Source: JBOGZI01 sp050697275
Lineage (GTDB): Bacteria > Actinomycetota > Thermoleophilia > Solirubrobacterales > 70-9
NCBI GenBank assembly: GCA_050697275.1
Contig: JBOGZI010000286.1
Coordinates: 1 to 10,951 of the forward strand
Reading direction: 5' to 3'
Length of the DNA stretch: 10,951 bases
Shown here: positions 1 through 6,349 of the stretch, piece by piece
Numbering within the stretch: the stretch's first letter is position 1
How the letters are laid out: every line of letters starts with the position of its first letter
Notes under the pieces: model-generated
Seen by the model: the letters and a program-made list of their open reading frames with translations, nothing else
What the model was told of the DNA's origin: nothing
The model's database searches: none
Position numbers and translations under genes: made by a program

Positions 1-197
1 GCGGGATCCTGATCGCCGCCGGCCAGGGCGAGGCCGCGAAGCTGGCCGACCGTGCGTCCGCGGCCGGCGTCGACGCGCTTCGGATCGGCCGCGGCGGCGG
101 CCAGCGACTCGAGATCTCGGTCGCCGAGCGCGAGGTTTCGGCGGCGCTCGCCGACGCGGAGCGCGCTTGGCACTCGCTCTCCCAACGGCTCGGCTAG
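1..197 (+). CDS. purL: Phosphoribosylformylglycinamidine synthase II (PurL), C-terminal fragment
   Basis: The open frame enters from the left edge (first full codon at base 3) and stops with TAG at 195-197, giving 64 residues. The segment starts GILIAAGQGEAAKLADRA and continues through RIGRGGGQRLEIS to an alpha-helical tail with a Trp. This resembles the end of the second AIRS_C domain of PurL: a small-residue strand, an amphipathic helix, the 'x-I-G-x' turn and a closing helix. PurL makes formylglycinamidine ribonucleotide from FGAR, ATP and glutamine-derived ammonia, the fourth step of IMP synthesis. The nearby purF, purN and purH support the call. Only the tail is present, so no catalytic residue can be checked, and another AIRS-type enzyme such as PurM or a relative is possible but less likely. 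Confidence 0.72.
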   Translation, partial: GILIAAGQGEAAKLADRASAAGVDALRIGRGGGQRLEISVAEREVSAALADAERAWHSLSQRLG

Positions 198-395
198 CCG
201 AGGAGGCGTACCTGGTTATCGACCCTAGAAGGACATTCGACCGACACAGCTTCGGTGCTGCTGCTTATCGCGCAAGGGAGGCGCCCCAACCAACAGTCAT
301 CAAGCCCCGCTCTGCATGGCCAGTCAGCCCTCTCCGACGACCGCGGGCGACGACAGACGGTATCCGTGCGCGTCGAACCGCAATCCGATTGCAAC

Positions 396-424
396 TTGAC
401 ACGTCGCGATATTCGCTGTAGTGT
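396..424 (+). promoter_or_regulatory. Promoter of the TetR/glycosyltransferase operon
   Basis: A perfect -35 box TTGACA (396-401) is followed after 17 bases by TAGTGT (419-424), which keeps the T, A and final T of the -10 consensus. Transcription would start about seven bases downstream, at or next to the ATG at 432, so the message would be leaderless. There is no Shine-Dalgarno sequence before that ATG, which agrees. The 234 bases between purL and this gene (198-431) hold no gene I can support and are visibly lower in GC than the flanks. Confidence 0.65.
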
Positions 425-443
425 TGTACTAATGAGTGGTACA
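425..443. promoter_or_regulatory. Candidate TetR operator over the start codon
   Basis: TGTAC and GTACA form an inverted repeat around a 9-base centre. Two further symmetric positions in the centre match, giving 7 of 9 paired positions in a 19-base dyad. The site covers the predicted transcription start and the ATG of the TetR gene, where TetR-family autorepressors commonly bind. Inference from position and symmetry only. Confidence 0.5.
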
Positions 444-1037
444 CGAACCTATCGAATGTCTGTGCGAGGCGCCGCCGCCCAAGTCACTCGCGAGCGGATC
501 ATCGACGCCGCAATCCATGCATTCTCGGAGCGCTGGTACGACGAGGTGACGATTCGGGGGGTGGCGGCCGATGCCGGGGTGGCCCTGCAGACGGTCCGCA
601 ACCACTTCGCCACCAAGGAGGAGCTCTTCCTGGCGGCCATCGAGCGAATCGGCGCCAGCATCGAGTCGGTTCGCGGATCGGTTACCCCGGGAGACGTCGA
701 CGGCGCGATCTCGACCCTCGTCGACGACTACGAGCGCACGGGCGACCTCAATCTTCGCCTGCTCGCAGTCGAGCCGCGCATCAAGGTCGTCCGGCCGATG
801 ATGGCCCGAGGCCGCGCGGGTCATCAGGCCTGGGTCGAGCACGTCTTTGCCGATGCCCTCGCCGGCCTTCGCGGCAGGGTGCGCGAGCGACGCACCGCGC
901 AACTCCTCGCCGTTACCGACGTCTTCACGTGGAAGCTGCTGCGCCGGGATAAGGGTCTCGACCGCGATCAGACGATCGCCGCCATGCGTGAGCTTGTGCT
1001 CGCGCTTCACGACAAAATCCAAGGAGCCTCGACATGA
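432..1037 (+). CDS. TetR/AcrR-family transcriptional regulator
   Basis: 201 residues, the usual length of the family. The N-terminal TetR_N helix-turn-helix spans about residues 18-65: TRERIIDAAIHAF, then TIRGVAADAGVALQTVRNHF, then TKEELF. The C-terminal half is a helical ligand/dimer domain with no recognisable effector class. The start at 432 is chosen because RTYRMSVRG just before the HTH resembles the N-termini of TetR proteins that accompany glycosyltransferases, and because it sits right after a good promoter; ATG at 456 is possible. The stop TGA overlaps the next gene's ATG (ATGA), so the two form an operon. The likely role is repression of itself and the glycosyltransferase, probably relieved by a substrate of that enzyme. 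The ligand cannot be told from the sequence. Confidence 0.9.
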   Translation: MSGTRTYRMSVRGAAAQVTRERIIDAAIHAFSERWYDEVTIRGVAADAGVALQTVRNHFATKEELFLAAIERIGASIESVRGSVTPGDVDGAISTLVDDYERTGDLNLRLLAVEPRIKVVRPMMARGRAGHQAWVEHVFADALAGLRGRVRERRTAQLLAVTDVFTWKLLRRDKGLDRDQTIAAMRELVLALHDKIQGAST

Positions 1038-2299
1038 CCAAGATCCTGATGACAACCTGGGACGGTGCCGGTACCACGCCCCCGCTGATGAGCGTGGCGA
1101 GGGCGCTGGTCGACCGCGGTCACGAGGTTCGCGTGCTCGCCGATCCCGTCCTTCGCGCCGACGTCGCCGCCACCGGTGCCGAGCACCGCAGCTGGAAGCG
1201 AGCGCCGCATCGCAAGTCATCCGGCCTCGAGAGCCACTTCGTCCGGGACTGGGAGCCAGGGCCCGCGGGGTTCGCGCGCATGCGCGACAACCTCGCCGTC
1301 GGCCCGGCGGCTGCCTTTGCCGCCGACGTTCAGGAGGAGATCGCGGACAGTCGCCCTGACTGCGTGCTCACCGAGCTGTTGCTGTTCGGGCCTCAGGTCG
1401 CCGCGGAGGCGGCGCGCGTTCCCTATGTCGTGCTCAACCCGACGATCAACGTCATCCCGGCGCCCGGCGTGCCGCCGTTCGGCCAAGGGCTGATGCCCGC
1501 CGTCAGCGACGCCGATCGGGAGCGCGACCGCATCGCGGGCGAGCTCGGAATGGCGGCCTGGGACGAAGCGCTGCCGGCGCTCAACACAGCCCGGACGGAG
1601 CAGGGCCTGGAGGCGCTCGACCACGTGCTCGAGCAGGGTCGAAGCGCCGCGCTCACCCTTGTGCTGACCAGCTCGGCGTTCGACTTCCTGGGCGACCTTC
1701 CCCCGACAGTCAGGCACGTGGGTCCGCGCCTGGACGACCCGGAGTGGGCCGAGGCCTGGACTCCCCCAGCGGGTGACGAGCCGCTTGTCCTGGCAGCGCT
1801 CAGCTCTGACTTCCAGGACCAGGGCGACCTCCTGCGGCGGATCGCGATCGCACTCGGTCAGCTGCCGGTCCGCGGCGTGATCACCACCGGCAAGGGCATC
1901 GACCCGGCCGCGGTCCCGACTCCGCGCGGCGTGCAGGTGGTGCGCTCCGCGCCGCACGCCGAGGTGCTGCGCGCGGCGGACCTGGTCGTGACCCACTGCG
2001 GCCACGGGATCACGATCAAGGCGCTCGCCGCCGGTGTCCCGCTCGTCTGCCTTCCCATGGGCCGCGATCAGCTCGACATCGCGGCACGGGTGGTCGATCG
2101 CGGCGCCGGCGTTCGTCTCGACCCCTCCGCCGAGCCCGAGGAGATCGCTACGGCAACCGCGAACGTGCTCGACGAGCCCGGCTACCGCGAGGCGGCGGAG
2201 CGGATCGCGTCGGTGATCGCCGACGAGACAGCGACCGACCGGGCCGTGGCCGAGATCGAGGCCATGATCGAGGACCGAGCCGCCCGAGCGACCGCCTAA
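1034..2299 (+). CDS. GT1-like (MGT/UGT-type) glycosyltransferase
   Basis: 421 residues, a typical length for a GT-B fold enzyme of the macrolide-glycosyltransferase type. The N-terminal Rossmann start MTKILMTTWDGAGTTPPL and RGHEVRVLAD are characteristic. The C-terminal donor-binding segment reads THCGHGITIKALAAGVP (H321) and then P-x-G-R-D-Q (D345, Q346), as in UDP- or dTDP-sugar enzymes. The start is fixed by a perfect AAGGAG (1021-1026) seven bases before the ATG and by the ATGA overlap with tetR. Oddities: the usual catalytic His (or Asp in GtfB-like enzymes) three residues before the conserved Pro is Thr (GTTPP), and the usual H-G-G of the donor motif is H-C-G. Such enzymes glycosylate small lipophilic molecules such as macrolides or flavonoids in the cytoplasm. 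The acceptor is unknown. Detoxification is plausible given the TetR partner. Confidence 0.88.
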   Translation: MTKILMTTWDGAGTTPPLMSVARALVDRGHEVRVLADPVLRADVAATGAEHRSWKRAPHRKSSGLESHFVRDWEPGPAGFARMRDNLAVGPAAAFAADVQEEIADSRPDCVLTELLLFGPQVAAEAARVPYVVLNPTINVIPAPGVPPFGQGLMPAVSDADRERDRIAGELGMAAWDEALPALNTARTEQGLEALDHVLEQGRSAALTLVLTSSAFDFLGDLPPTVRHVGPRLDDPEWAEAWTPPAGDEPLVLAALSSDFQDQGDLLRRIAIALGQLPVRGVITTGKGIDPAAVPTPRGVQVVRSAPHAEVLRAADLVVTHCGHGITIKALAAGVPLVCLPMGRDQLDIAARVVDRGAGVRLDPSAEPEEIATATANVLDEPGYREAAERIASVIADETATDRAVAEIEAMIEDRAARATA

Positions 2300-2300
2300 G

Positions 2301-2384
2301 TGACTCCCCGTCAGATGCTTAGGACGTAGGGGAGCGCTTGTGACTCCTTCCGCGTGAAAGGAGGAGTGCGGCCGCGGGGAGTCA
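2301..2384 (+). repeat. Long-range inverted repeat with competing partners upstream of purF
   Basis: TGACTCCCCG (2301-2310) is perfectly complementary to CGGGGAGTCA (2375-2384). Inside it, CTCCCC (2304-2309) can instead pair with GGGGAG at 2329-2334, and a second TGACTCC (2341-2347) can pair with the same GGAGTCA at 2378-2384. CTCCTT/AAGGAG (2344-2349/2358-2363) makes a local hairpin. Three elements therefore compete for shared partners. The sequence begins two bases after the glycosyltransferase stop, so it could be that operon's 3' end, or part of a purF leader if transcribed from upstream. No T-run follows, so it is not a classical terminator. Confidence 0.55.
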
Positions 2385-2441
2385 ACCGAGTACCCGTTGG
2401 ACGAAAAACCCCCGCACTTTGGGCATCCCGAGGCCGTGCTT

Positions 2442-2458
2442 CAGCGCCGAGTGCGCTG
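2442..2458 (+). repeat. Perfect stem-loop in the purF upstream region
   Basis: CAGCGC and GCGCTG form a six-base perfect stem with a five-base loop CGAGT. It lies immediately upstream of the TACCCT hexamer. Further short dyads flank it: AGTGCGG/CCGCACT (2365-2371/2412-2418), GCGGGC/GCCCGC (2473-2478/2488-2493) and GAGGT/ACCTC (2506-2510/2517-2521). No T-tract follows any of them. Confidence 0.45.
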
Positions 2459-2459
2459 C

Positions 2460-2465
2460 TACCCT
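2460..2465 (+). promoter_or_regulatory. Possible -10 element of the purF transcript
   Basis: TACCCT fits the TANNNT form of actinobacterial -10 boxes and is followed after five bases by an ATG (2471). No convincing -35 box lies 16-18 bases upstream. Position and form match other TANNNT-near-start sites in this window. Weak evidence taken alone. Confidence 0.35.
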
Positions 2466-2470
2466 GGCGT

Positions 2471-2533
2471 ATGCGGGCTGACTTCATGCCCGCGAATCCG
2501 ATCCCGAGGTTGAGATACCTCTTCAGAGCATGA
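2471..2533 (+). CDS. Possible 20-residue leader peptide coupled to purF
   Basis: This short frame begins with ATG five bases after TACCCT and encodes 20 residues (MRADFMPANPIPRLRYLFRA). Its stop TGA (2531-2533) overlaps the purF ATG (2530-2532) as ATGA. purF has no Shine-Dalgarno sequence of its own, so translational coupling to such a leader would explain how its start is recognised. The same frame stays open back to a GTG at 2366, and the overlap may be chance. I do not recognise the peptide. It contains no run of one amino acid of the kind used in classical attenuators. Confidence 0.28.
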   Translation: MRADFMPANPIPRLRYLFRA

Positions 2534-4002
2534 CCGAGCCGCGGTTCGAGCTTCCCGATCGCGATGGCCCGCGCGATGAGTGCGGGGTCTTCGGCATACA
2601 CGCACCGGGCCGCGACGTCGCTCGCCTCGCCTACTTCGGGCTCTACGCGCTCCAGCATCGCGGGCAGGAGTCGGCCGGGATCGCCACCTGCGAGGGCGGC
2701 CACATCACCACGCTGCGCGAGCTCGGCCTCGTCTCCCAGGTCTTCAACGAGGAGAACCTCAGCGCCCTCTCGGGCGACATGGCGATCGGCCATGTCCGCT
2801 ACTCGACCACCGGCGGCGGCGCCTGGGAGAACGCGCAGCCCGTCTGGCGCGACGACGGCCGCGAGCTGGCGCTCGCCCACAACGGCAACCTGACCAACGC
2901 GGTCGAGCTTCACAACGAGCTGACCGAGGCGGGGATCACCCTGCGGGGCACCTCGGACTCGGAGATCATGGCCGCGCTGCTCTCCCGGCGGGCCGGCGAG
3001 GGGGACGCCTGGATCGAGGACGCGGTCGCCGAGGTGATGCCGAGGCTTGAGGGCGCCTACTCGACCGTGGTGATGACCAAGCACGCCGTGGTCGCCTTCC
3101 GCGACCCGCACGGGGTGCGGCCGCTGGCGCTCGGCAAGATCCAGGCGGACGACGAGCACGGCGAGTGCTTCGTGGTCGCCTCCGAGAGCTGCGCCTTCGA
3201 CATCATCGGCGCCCAGCTGATCCGGGAGGTGCAGCCGGGGGAGCTGGTCTCGCTGACCGCGGGCGGGCTCGAGATGAAGTCGGTGATCAAGGCGGAGCGC
3301 CCCGCCCACTGCGTCTTCGAGCACATCTACTTCTCGCGGCCGGACACCAAGCTCGAGAACCGCTCGCTCCAGGAGGTCCGGGGGCGGATGGGCGAGCTGC
3401 TCGCCGAGGAGGCCCCGGTGGACGCCGACCTGGTGATCTCGGTGCCCGACTCCGGCAACCCGATGGCGAACGGCTTCGCCCGCGCCTCGGGGCTGCCCAA
3501 GGACGACGGGCTGATCAAGAACCGCTACGTCGCGCGGACCTTCATCCAGCCCGGTCAGGAGCTGCGCAAGCACGGCCTGCGGATGAAGTTCAATCCGCTG
3601 CCCGAGATCGTCGCCGGCCAGCGGGTCGTGGTCGTGGACGACTCGATCGTGCGCGGCAACACCACGCGACAGATCGTCGCGATGCTGAAGGAGGCGGGCG
3701 CCAAGGAGGTCCATCTGCGGATCTCGTCGCCGCCGATCCGCCACCCCTGCCACTACGGGATCGACATGTCGACCCGCGAGGAGATGATCGCCCACGACCG
3801 CAGCACCGAGGAGGTCGCCGCGGAGCTGGGCGCCGACTCACTCGCCTACCTCTCGATGGACGCTGTCTACGAGGCGGTCGGCACCCCGCGCGAGCGACAC
3901 TGCGACGCCTGCTTCACCGGCGAGTACCCGCTGGGCGACCCCGAGTCGGCAAACGGCAAGTTCGCCCTCGAGGAGATCGCGGTCGTCCCCGTCTCGCTGT
4001 AG
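2530..4002 (+). CDS. purF: Amidophosphoribosyltransferase (PurF), iron-sulfur type
   Basis: 490 residues, full length. PurF commits PRPP to purine synthesis by making 5-phosphoribosylamine from PRPP and glutamine. The N-terminal glutamine amidotransferase domain starts at Cys18 in D-E-C-G-V-F-G-I, after a 17-residue propeptide that would be removed to free the nucleophile. HRGQESAGI (43-51), GHVRYSTTG (87-95) and HNGNLTN (117-123) follow. The phosphoribosyltransferase domain has the PRPP loop VVVVDDSIVRGNT (366-378). Cys261, Cys407, Cys458 and Cys461 (C-D-A-C) match the four ligands of the [4Fe-4S] cluster of Bacillus-type, oxygen-sensitive PurF. ATG 2530 is the only start that leaves a short propeptide. 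No ribosome-binding site precedes it. purN follows after 51 bases; purM, often next to purF, is absent. Confidence 0.97.
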   Translation: MTEPRFELPDRDGPRDECGVFGIHAPGRDVARLAYFGLYALQHRGQESAGIATCEGGHITTLRELGLVSQVFNEENLSALSGDMAIGHVRYSTTGGGAWENAQPVWRDDGRELALAHNGNLTNAVELHNELTEAGITLRGTSDSEIMAALLSRRAGEGDAWIEDAVAEVMPRLEGAYSTVVMTKHAVVAFRDPHGVRPLALGKIQADDEHGECFVVASESCAFDIIGAQLIREVQPGELVSLTAGGLEMKSVIKAERPAHCVFEHIYFSRPDTKLENRSLQEVRGRMGELLAEEAPVDADLVISVPDSGNPMANGFARASGLPKDDGLIKNRYVARTFIQPGQELRKHGLRMKFNPLPEIVAGQRVVVVDDSIVRGNTTRQIVAMLKEAGAKEVHLRISSPPIRHPCHYGIDMSTREEMIAHDRSTEEVAAELGADSLAYLSMDAVYEAVGTPRERHCDACFTGEYPLGDPESANGKFALEEIAVVPVSL

Positions 4003-4053
4003 GGGCCGCGGGGCCGCCGTGTCGACGATGCCCGCCGCCGGGGACCCCGCCTG

Positions 4054-4686
4054 ATGGCGGAGCGGACGGGCCCCTTCCGGATCGCGGTGCTCGCCTCTGG
4101 GACCGGCACCAACCTGCAGGCGATCCTCGACCGGCTGCACGGCCCCGACGGGGTCGAGGTGACGGCCGTCGCCTCCGACAAGGCCGGTGCGCAGGCCCTG
4201 AAGCGCGCCGAAAGGGCTGGCGTGAAGACGGGCGTCTTCCACCTGAGCGACTACGCGGATCGCCCGGCGCGCGACGCCGCGATCGCGGACTGGCTCACCG
4301 AGCAGAAGGTGGACCTCGTCGTCCTGGCGGGGTACATGCAGCTGCTTTCTCCCGAGTTCGTGCGGCGCTTCCCGAACCGGATCGTCAACGTGCACCCGGC
4401 GCTGCTTCCATCGTTCCCCGGCCTGGACGCGATCGGGCAGGCGCTCGGGCACGGCGTCGGGGTCACCGGGGTCACGGTGCACTTCGTCGACGAGGGGGTG
4501 GATTCGGGGCCGATCATCCTGCAGCGACCGGTGCCGGTCCCCCCGAGCCGCGACCGGGACGAGCTGGAGGACGCGATCCACGCCACCGAGCACGAGCTGC
4601 TGCCCGAGGCGATCCGGCTGATCGCCTCCGGCCGGGTGAAGGTGGACGACGCCAACCCGCGCCTCGTCCGCATCGACTCGGATTAG
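4054..4686 (+). CDS. purN: Phosphoribosylglycinamide formyltransferase (PurN)
   Basis: 210 residues, the normal size of the folate-dependent GAR transformylase, which formylates glycinamide ribonucleotide with 10-formyltetrahydrofolate (third step of IMP synthesis). RIAVLASGTGTNLQAIL (9-25) is the phosphate-binding start. V-N-V-H-P (111-115) carries catalytic Asn112 and His114. HFVDEGVDSGPIILQ (143-157) carries catalytic Asp150. All three catalytic residues of the E. coli enzyme (N106, H108, D144) are present. The ATG at 4054 has no clear Shine-Dalgarno sequence. The gap from purF (51 bases) is GC-rich with short GGGG/CCCC dyads. The stop codon lies 12 bases before the purH start, consistent with one operon. 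Confidence 0.97.
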   Translation: MAERTGPFRIAVLASGTGTNLQAILDRLHGPDGVEVTAVASDKAGAQALKRAERAGVKTGVFHLSDYADRPARDAAIADWLTEQKVDLVVLAGYMQLLSPEFVRRFPNRIVNVHPALLPSFPGLDAIGQALGHGVGVTGVTVHFVDEGVDSGPIILQRPVPVPPSRDRDELEDAIHATEHELLPEAIRLIASGRVKVDDANPRLVRIDSD

Positions 4687-4689
4687 ACT
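4684..4689 (+). promoter_or_regulatory. Possible internal -10 box before purH
   Basis: TAGACT overlaps the purN stop codon and lies nine bases before the GTG start of purH, which lacks a usable Shine-Dalgarno sequence. This would give a transcript with an almost absent leader. No clear -35 box is seen. It would let purH be expressed separately from the upstream genes. Evidence is positional. Confidence 0.35.
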
Positions 4690-4698
4690 CGCGTCGAG

Positions 4699-6309
4699 GT
4701 GCCGACCACGCCGTCCTCCGAGATCGCCCCCGAGCCGGCAGGCGAGTCGCTGCCGGTGCGCCGGGCGTTGATCTCGGTCGCCGACAAGACGGGTGTTGCC
4801 GAGTTCGCCTCCGGGCTCGCCAAGCTCGGGGTCGAGATCGTCTCCACGGGCGGTACCGAGTCGGTGCTGCGCGAGGCCGGCATGGAGGTCCGTTCCGTCG
4901 AGGACCTGACCGGCTTTCCGGAGATCCTCGACGGACGGGTGAAGACGCTGCATCCGCACCTCCATGCGGCGCTGCTGGCGATTCGCGACAACGCCGAGCA
5001 CGCCGCCACCCTCGAGCAGCGCGAGATCGAGCCGATCGACCTGGTCTGCGTCAATCTCTACCCGTTCGAGCGCACCGTCTCCAGGCTCGACGTGCCCGAG
5101 GAGGAGGCGATCGAGAACATCGACGTCGGGGGCCCGACGATGATCCGCGCCGCCGCCAAGAACCACCGCTACATCGCGGTGGTGGTGCGGCCCGAGAGCT
5201 ACGACGCCGTGCTCGACGAGCTGGAGGAGACGAGCGAGCTCTCGGCCGCGACGCGGCACTGGCTGGCCAACGAGGCGTTCGCCTACACGGCCCGCTACGA
5301 CGCCGCGATCAGCCGCTGGTTCGGCCGCCGCTACGAGCAGCTGCCCACCTACTGGGTGACGGCCTGGGAGAAGGAGCTCGACCTCACCTATGGCGAGAAC
5401 CCGCATCAGCGGGCGGCCCTCTACGTCGAGCCGCGGGCCCGCTCGCACGTGCTCTCGCGGGTGTCGAAGCTGCACGGGCGGCCGCTCTCGTTCAACAACG
5501 TGCTCGACCTGAACTCGGCCCGCGCCCTGCTCGGCGACCTCGAGGGACCGGCCTGCGTGATCGTCAAGCACAACAACCCGTGCGGGGTCGCCCGGGGCGA
5601 GAACCCGGGCGGCGCCTACGAGGCGGCCTTCGCCTGCGATCCGATGTCGGCCTTCGGCGGGGTGATCGCGCTCAACCAACCGGTGGACCGGGCGCTGGCG
5701 GAGCGCCTGCACGAGCAGTTCATCGAGGTGCTGATCGCGCCGGGCTACGAGGAGGGCGCGCTCGAGGTGCTGCAGCAGAAGGAGGCGATCCGCATCCTCG
5801 AGGAGGACGAGCGGCGGAGGCCGCAGTTCGAGCCGGACATCAAGCGGGTGAGGGGCGGCATCCTGGTGCAGGATCCCGACGGCTCACCCGAGCCGCGGGA
5901 GCTGATGGAGGTGCCGACCAAGGCTCAGCCGACGGAGGAGCAGTGGGAGGACCTCCTGTTCGCCTGGCGGGTGGTGCGGCACGTCCGCTCCAACGCGATC
6001 GTGCTCGCCCGCGATCGCGCCACGCTCGGGATCGGGGCGGGCCAGATGAGCCGGGTGGACTCGGTGCGGCTGGCGATCGAGAAGGCGAATGAGGCGCGCG
6101 GTCCTGACGCCGCGCGGCTGCTCGCCGGGTCGGTGATCGCCTCGGACGCCTTCTTCCCGTTCGCCGACGGCCCCCGGGCGGCGATCGACGCGGGGGCGAC
6201 GGCGGTGATCCAGCCCGGCGGCTCGAAGCGGGACGCCGAGGTGATCGAGGCCTGTGACGACGCCGGGGTGGCGATGGTCTTCACCAAGCGCCGCCACTTC
6301 CGGCACTAG
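4699..6309 (+). CDS. purH: Bifunctional AICAR transformylase / IMP cyclohydrolase (PurH)
   Basis: 536 residues, full length. PurH catalyses the last two steps to IMP: formylation of AICAR with 10-formyltetrahydrofolate, then ring closure. The N-terminal MGS-like cyclohydrolase domain starts at RRALISVADKTG (21-32) and includes STGGT (49-53), DGRVKTLHP (78-86) and RAAAKNH (150-156). The transformylase domain has YGENPHQRAALY (231-242), SFNNVLDLNSA (264-274) and the catalytic K-H-N-N-P-C-G (Lys290, His291). It closes with IQPGGS and the family-typical FTKRRHFRH end. The GTG at 4699 is the chosen start and leaves about 20 poorly conserved residues before the domain. The segment after KTLHP reads HLHAALL instead of the common KVHGGIL; this position varies in the family. 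The gene is convergent with the cupin gene. Confidence 0.97.
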   Translation: MPTTPSSEIAPEPAGESLPVRRALISVADKTGVAEFASGLAKLGVEIVSTGGTESVLREAGMEVRSVEDLTGFPEILDGRVKTLHPHLHAALLAIRDNAEHAATLEQREIEPIDLVCVNLYPFERTVSRLDVPEEEAIENIDVGGPTMIRAAAKNHRYIAVVVRPESYDAVLDELEETSELSAATRHWLANEAFAYTARYDAAISRWFGRRYEQLPTYWVTAWEKELDLTYGENPHQRAALYVEPRARSHVLSRVSKLHGRPLSFNNVLDLNSARALLGDLEGPACVIVKHNNPCGVARGENPGGAYEAAFACDPMSAFGGVIALNQPVDRALAERLHEQFIEVLIAPGYEEGALEVLQQKEAIRILEEDERRRPQFEPDIKRVRGGILVQDPDGSPEPRELMEVPTKAQPTEEQWEDLLFAWRVVRHVRSNAIVLARDRATLGIGAGQMSRVDSVRLAIEKANEARGPDAARLLAGSVIASDAFFPFADGPRAAIDAGATAVIQPGGSKRDAEVIEACDDAGVAMVFTKRRHFRH

Positions 6310-6325
6310 CCGCGGGGGACGAGGG

Positions 6326-6340
6326 CTCGCCGACTGCGAG
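6326..6340. terminator. Small hairpin between convergent purH and cupin genes
   Basis: CTCGC and GCGAG form a five-base stem with loop CGACT in the 40-base gap between the two convergent stop codons. Its location suits a bidirectional terminator, but the stem is short and there is no T-run on either side. Weak call. Confidence 0.25.
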
Positions 6341-6349
6341 GTGTCCGCT

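Noticed and set aside
249..262. Hairpin CAGC-TTCGGT-GCTG after purL as a terminator
   Set aside because: The stem is only four pairs and no T-run follows.
167..421. An 84-codon plus-strand frame in the purL-tetR gap
   Set aside because: It overlaps the purL end in another frame, runs through the tetR promoter, lacks a ribosome site and resembles no protein.
2311..3795. A 494-codon minus-strand open frame opposite purF
   Set aside because: Its product has no domain pattern, and it is antisense to a complete purF.
3838..5712. A 624-codon minus-strand open frame opposite purN and purH
   Set aside because: Low-complexity Arg/Asp/Leu/Val translation antisense to two well-supported genes.
3165..6092. 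A 975-codon plus-strand open frame across purF, purN and purH
   Set aside because: It is an Arg/Gly/Ala-rich shadow in another frame of genes with clear family motifs, a common artefact of high-GC codon use.
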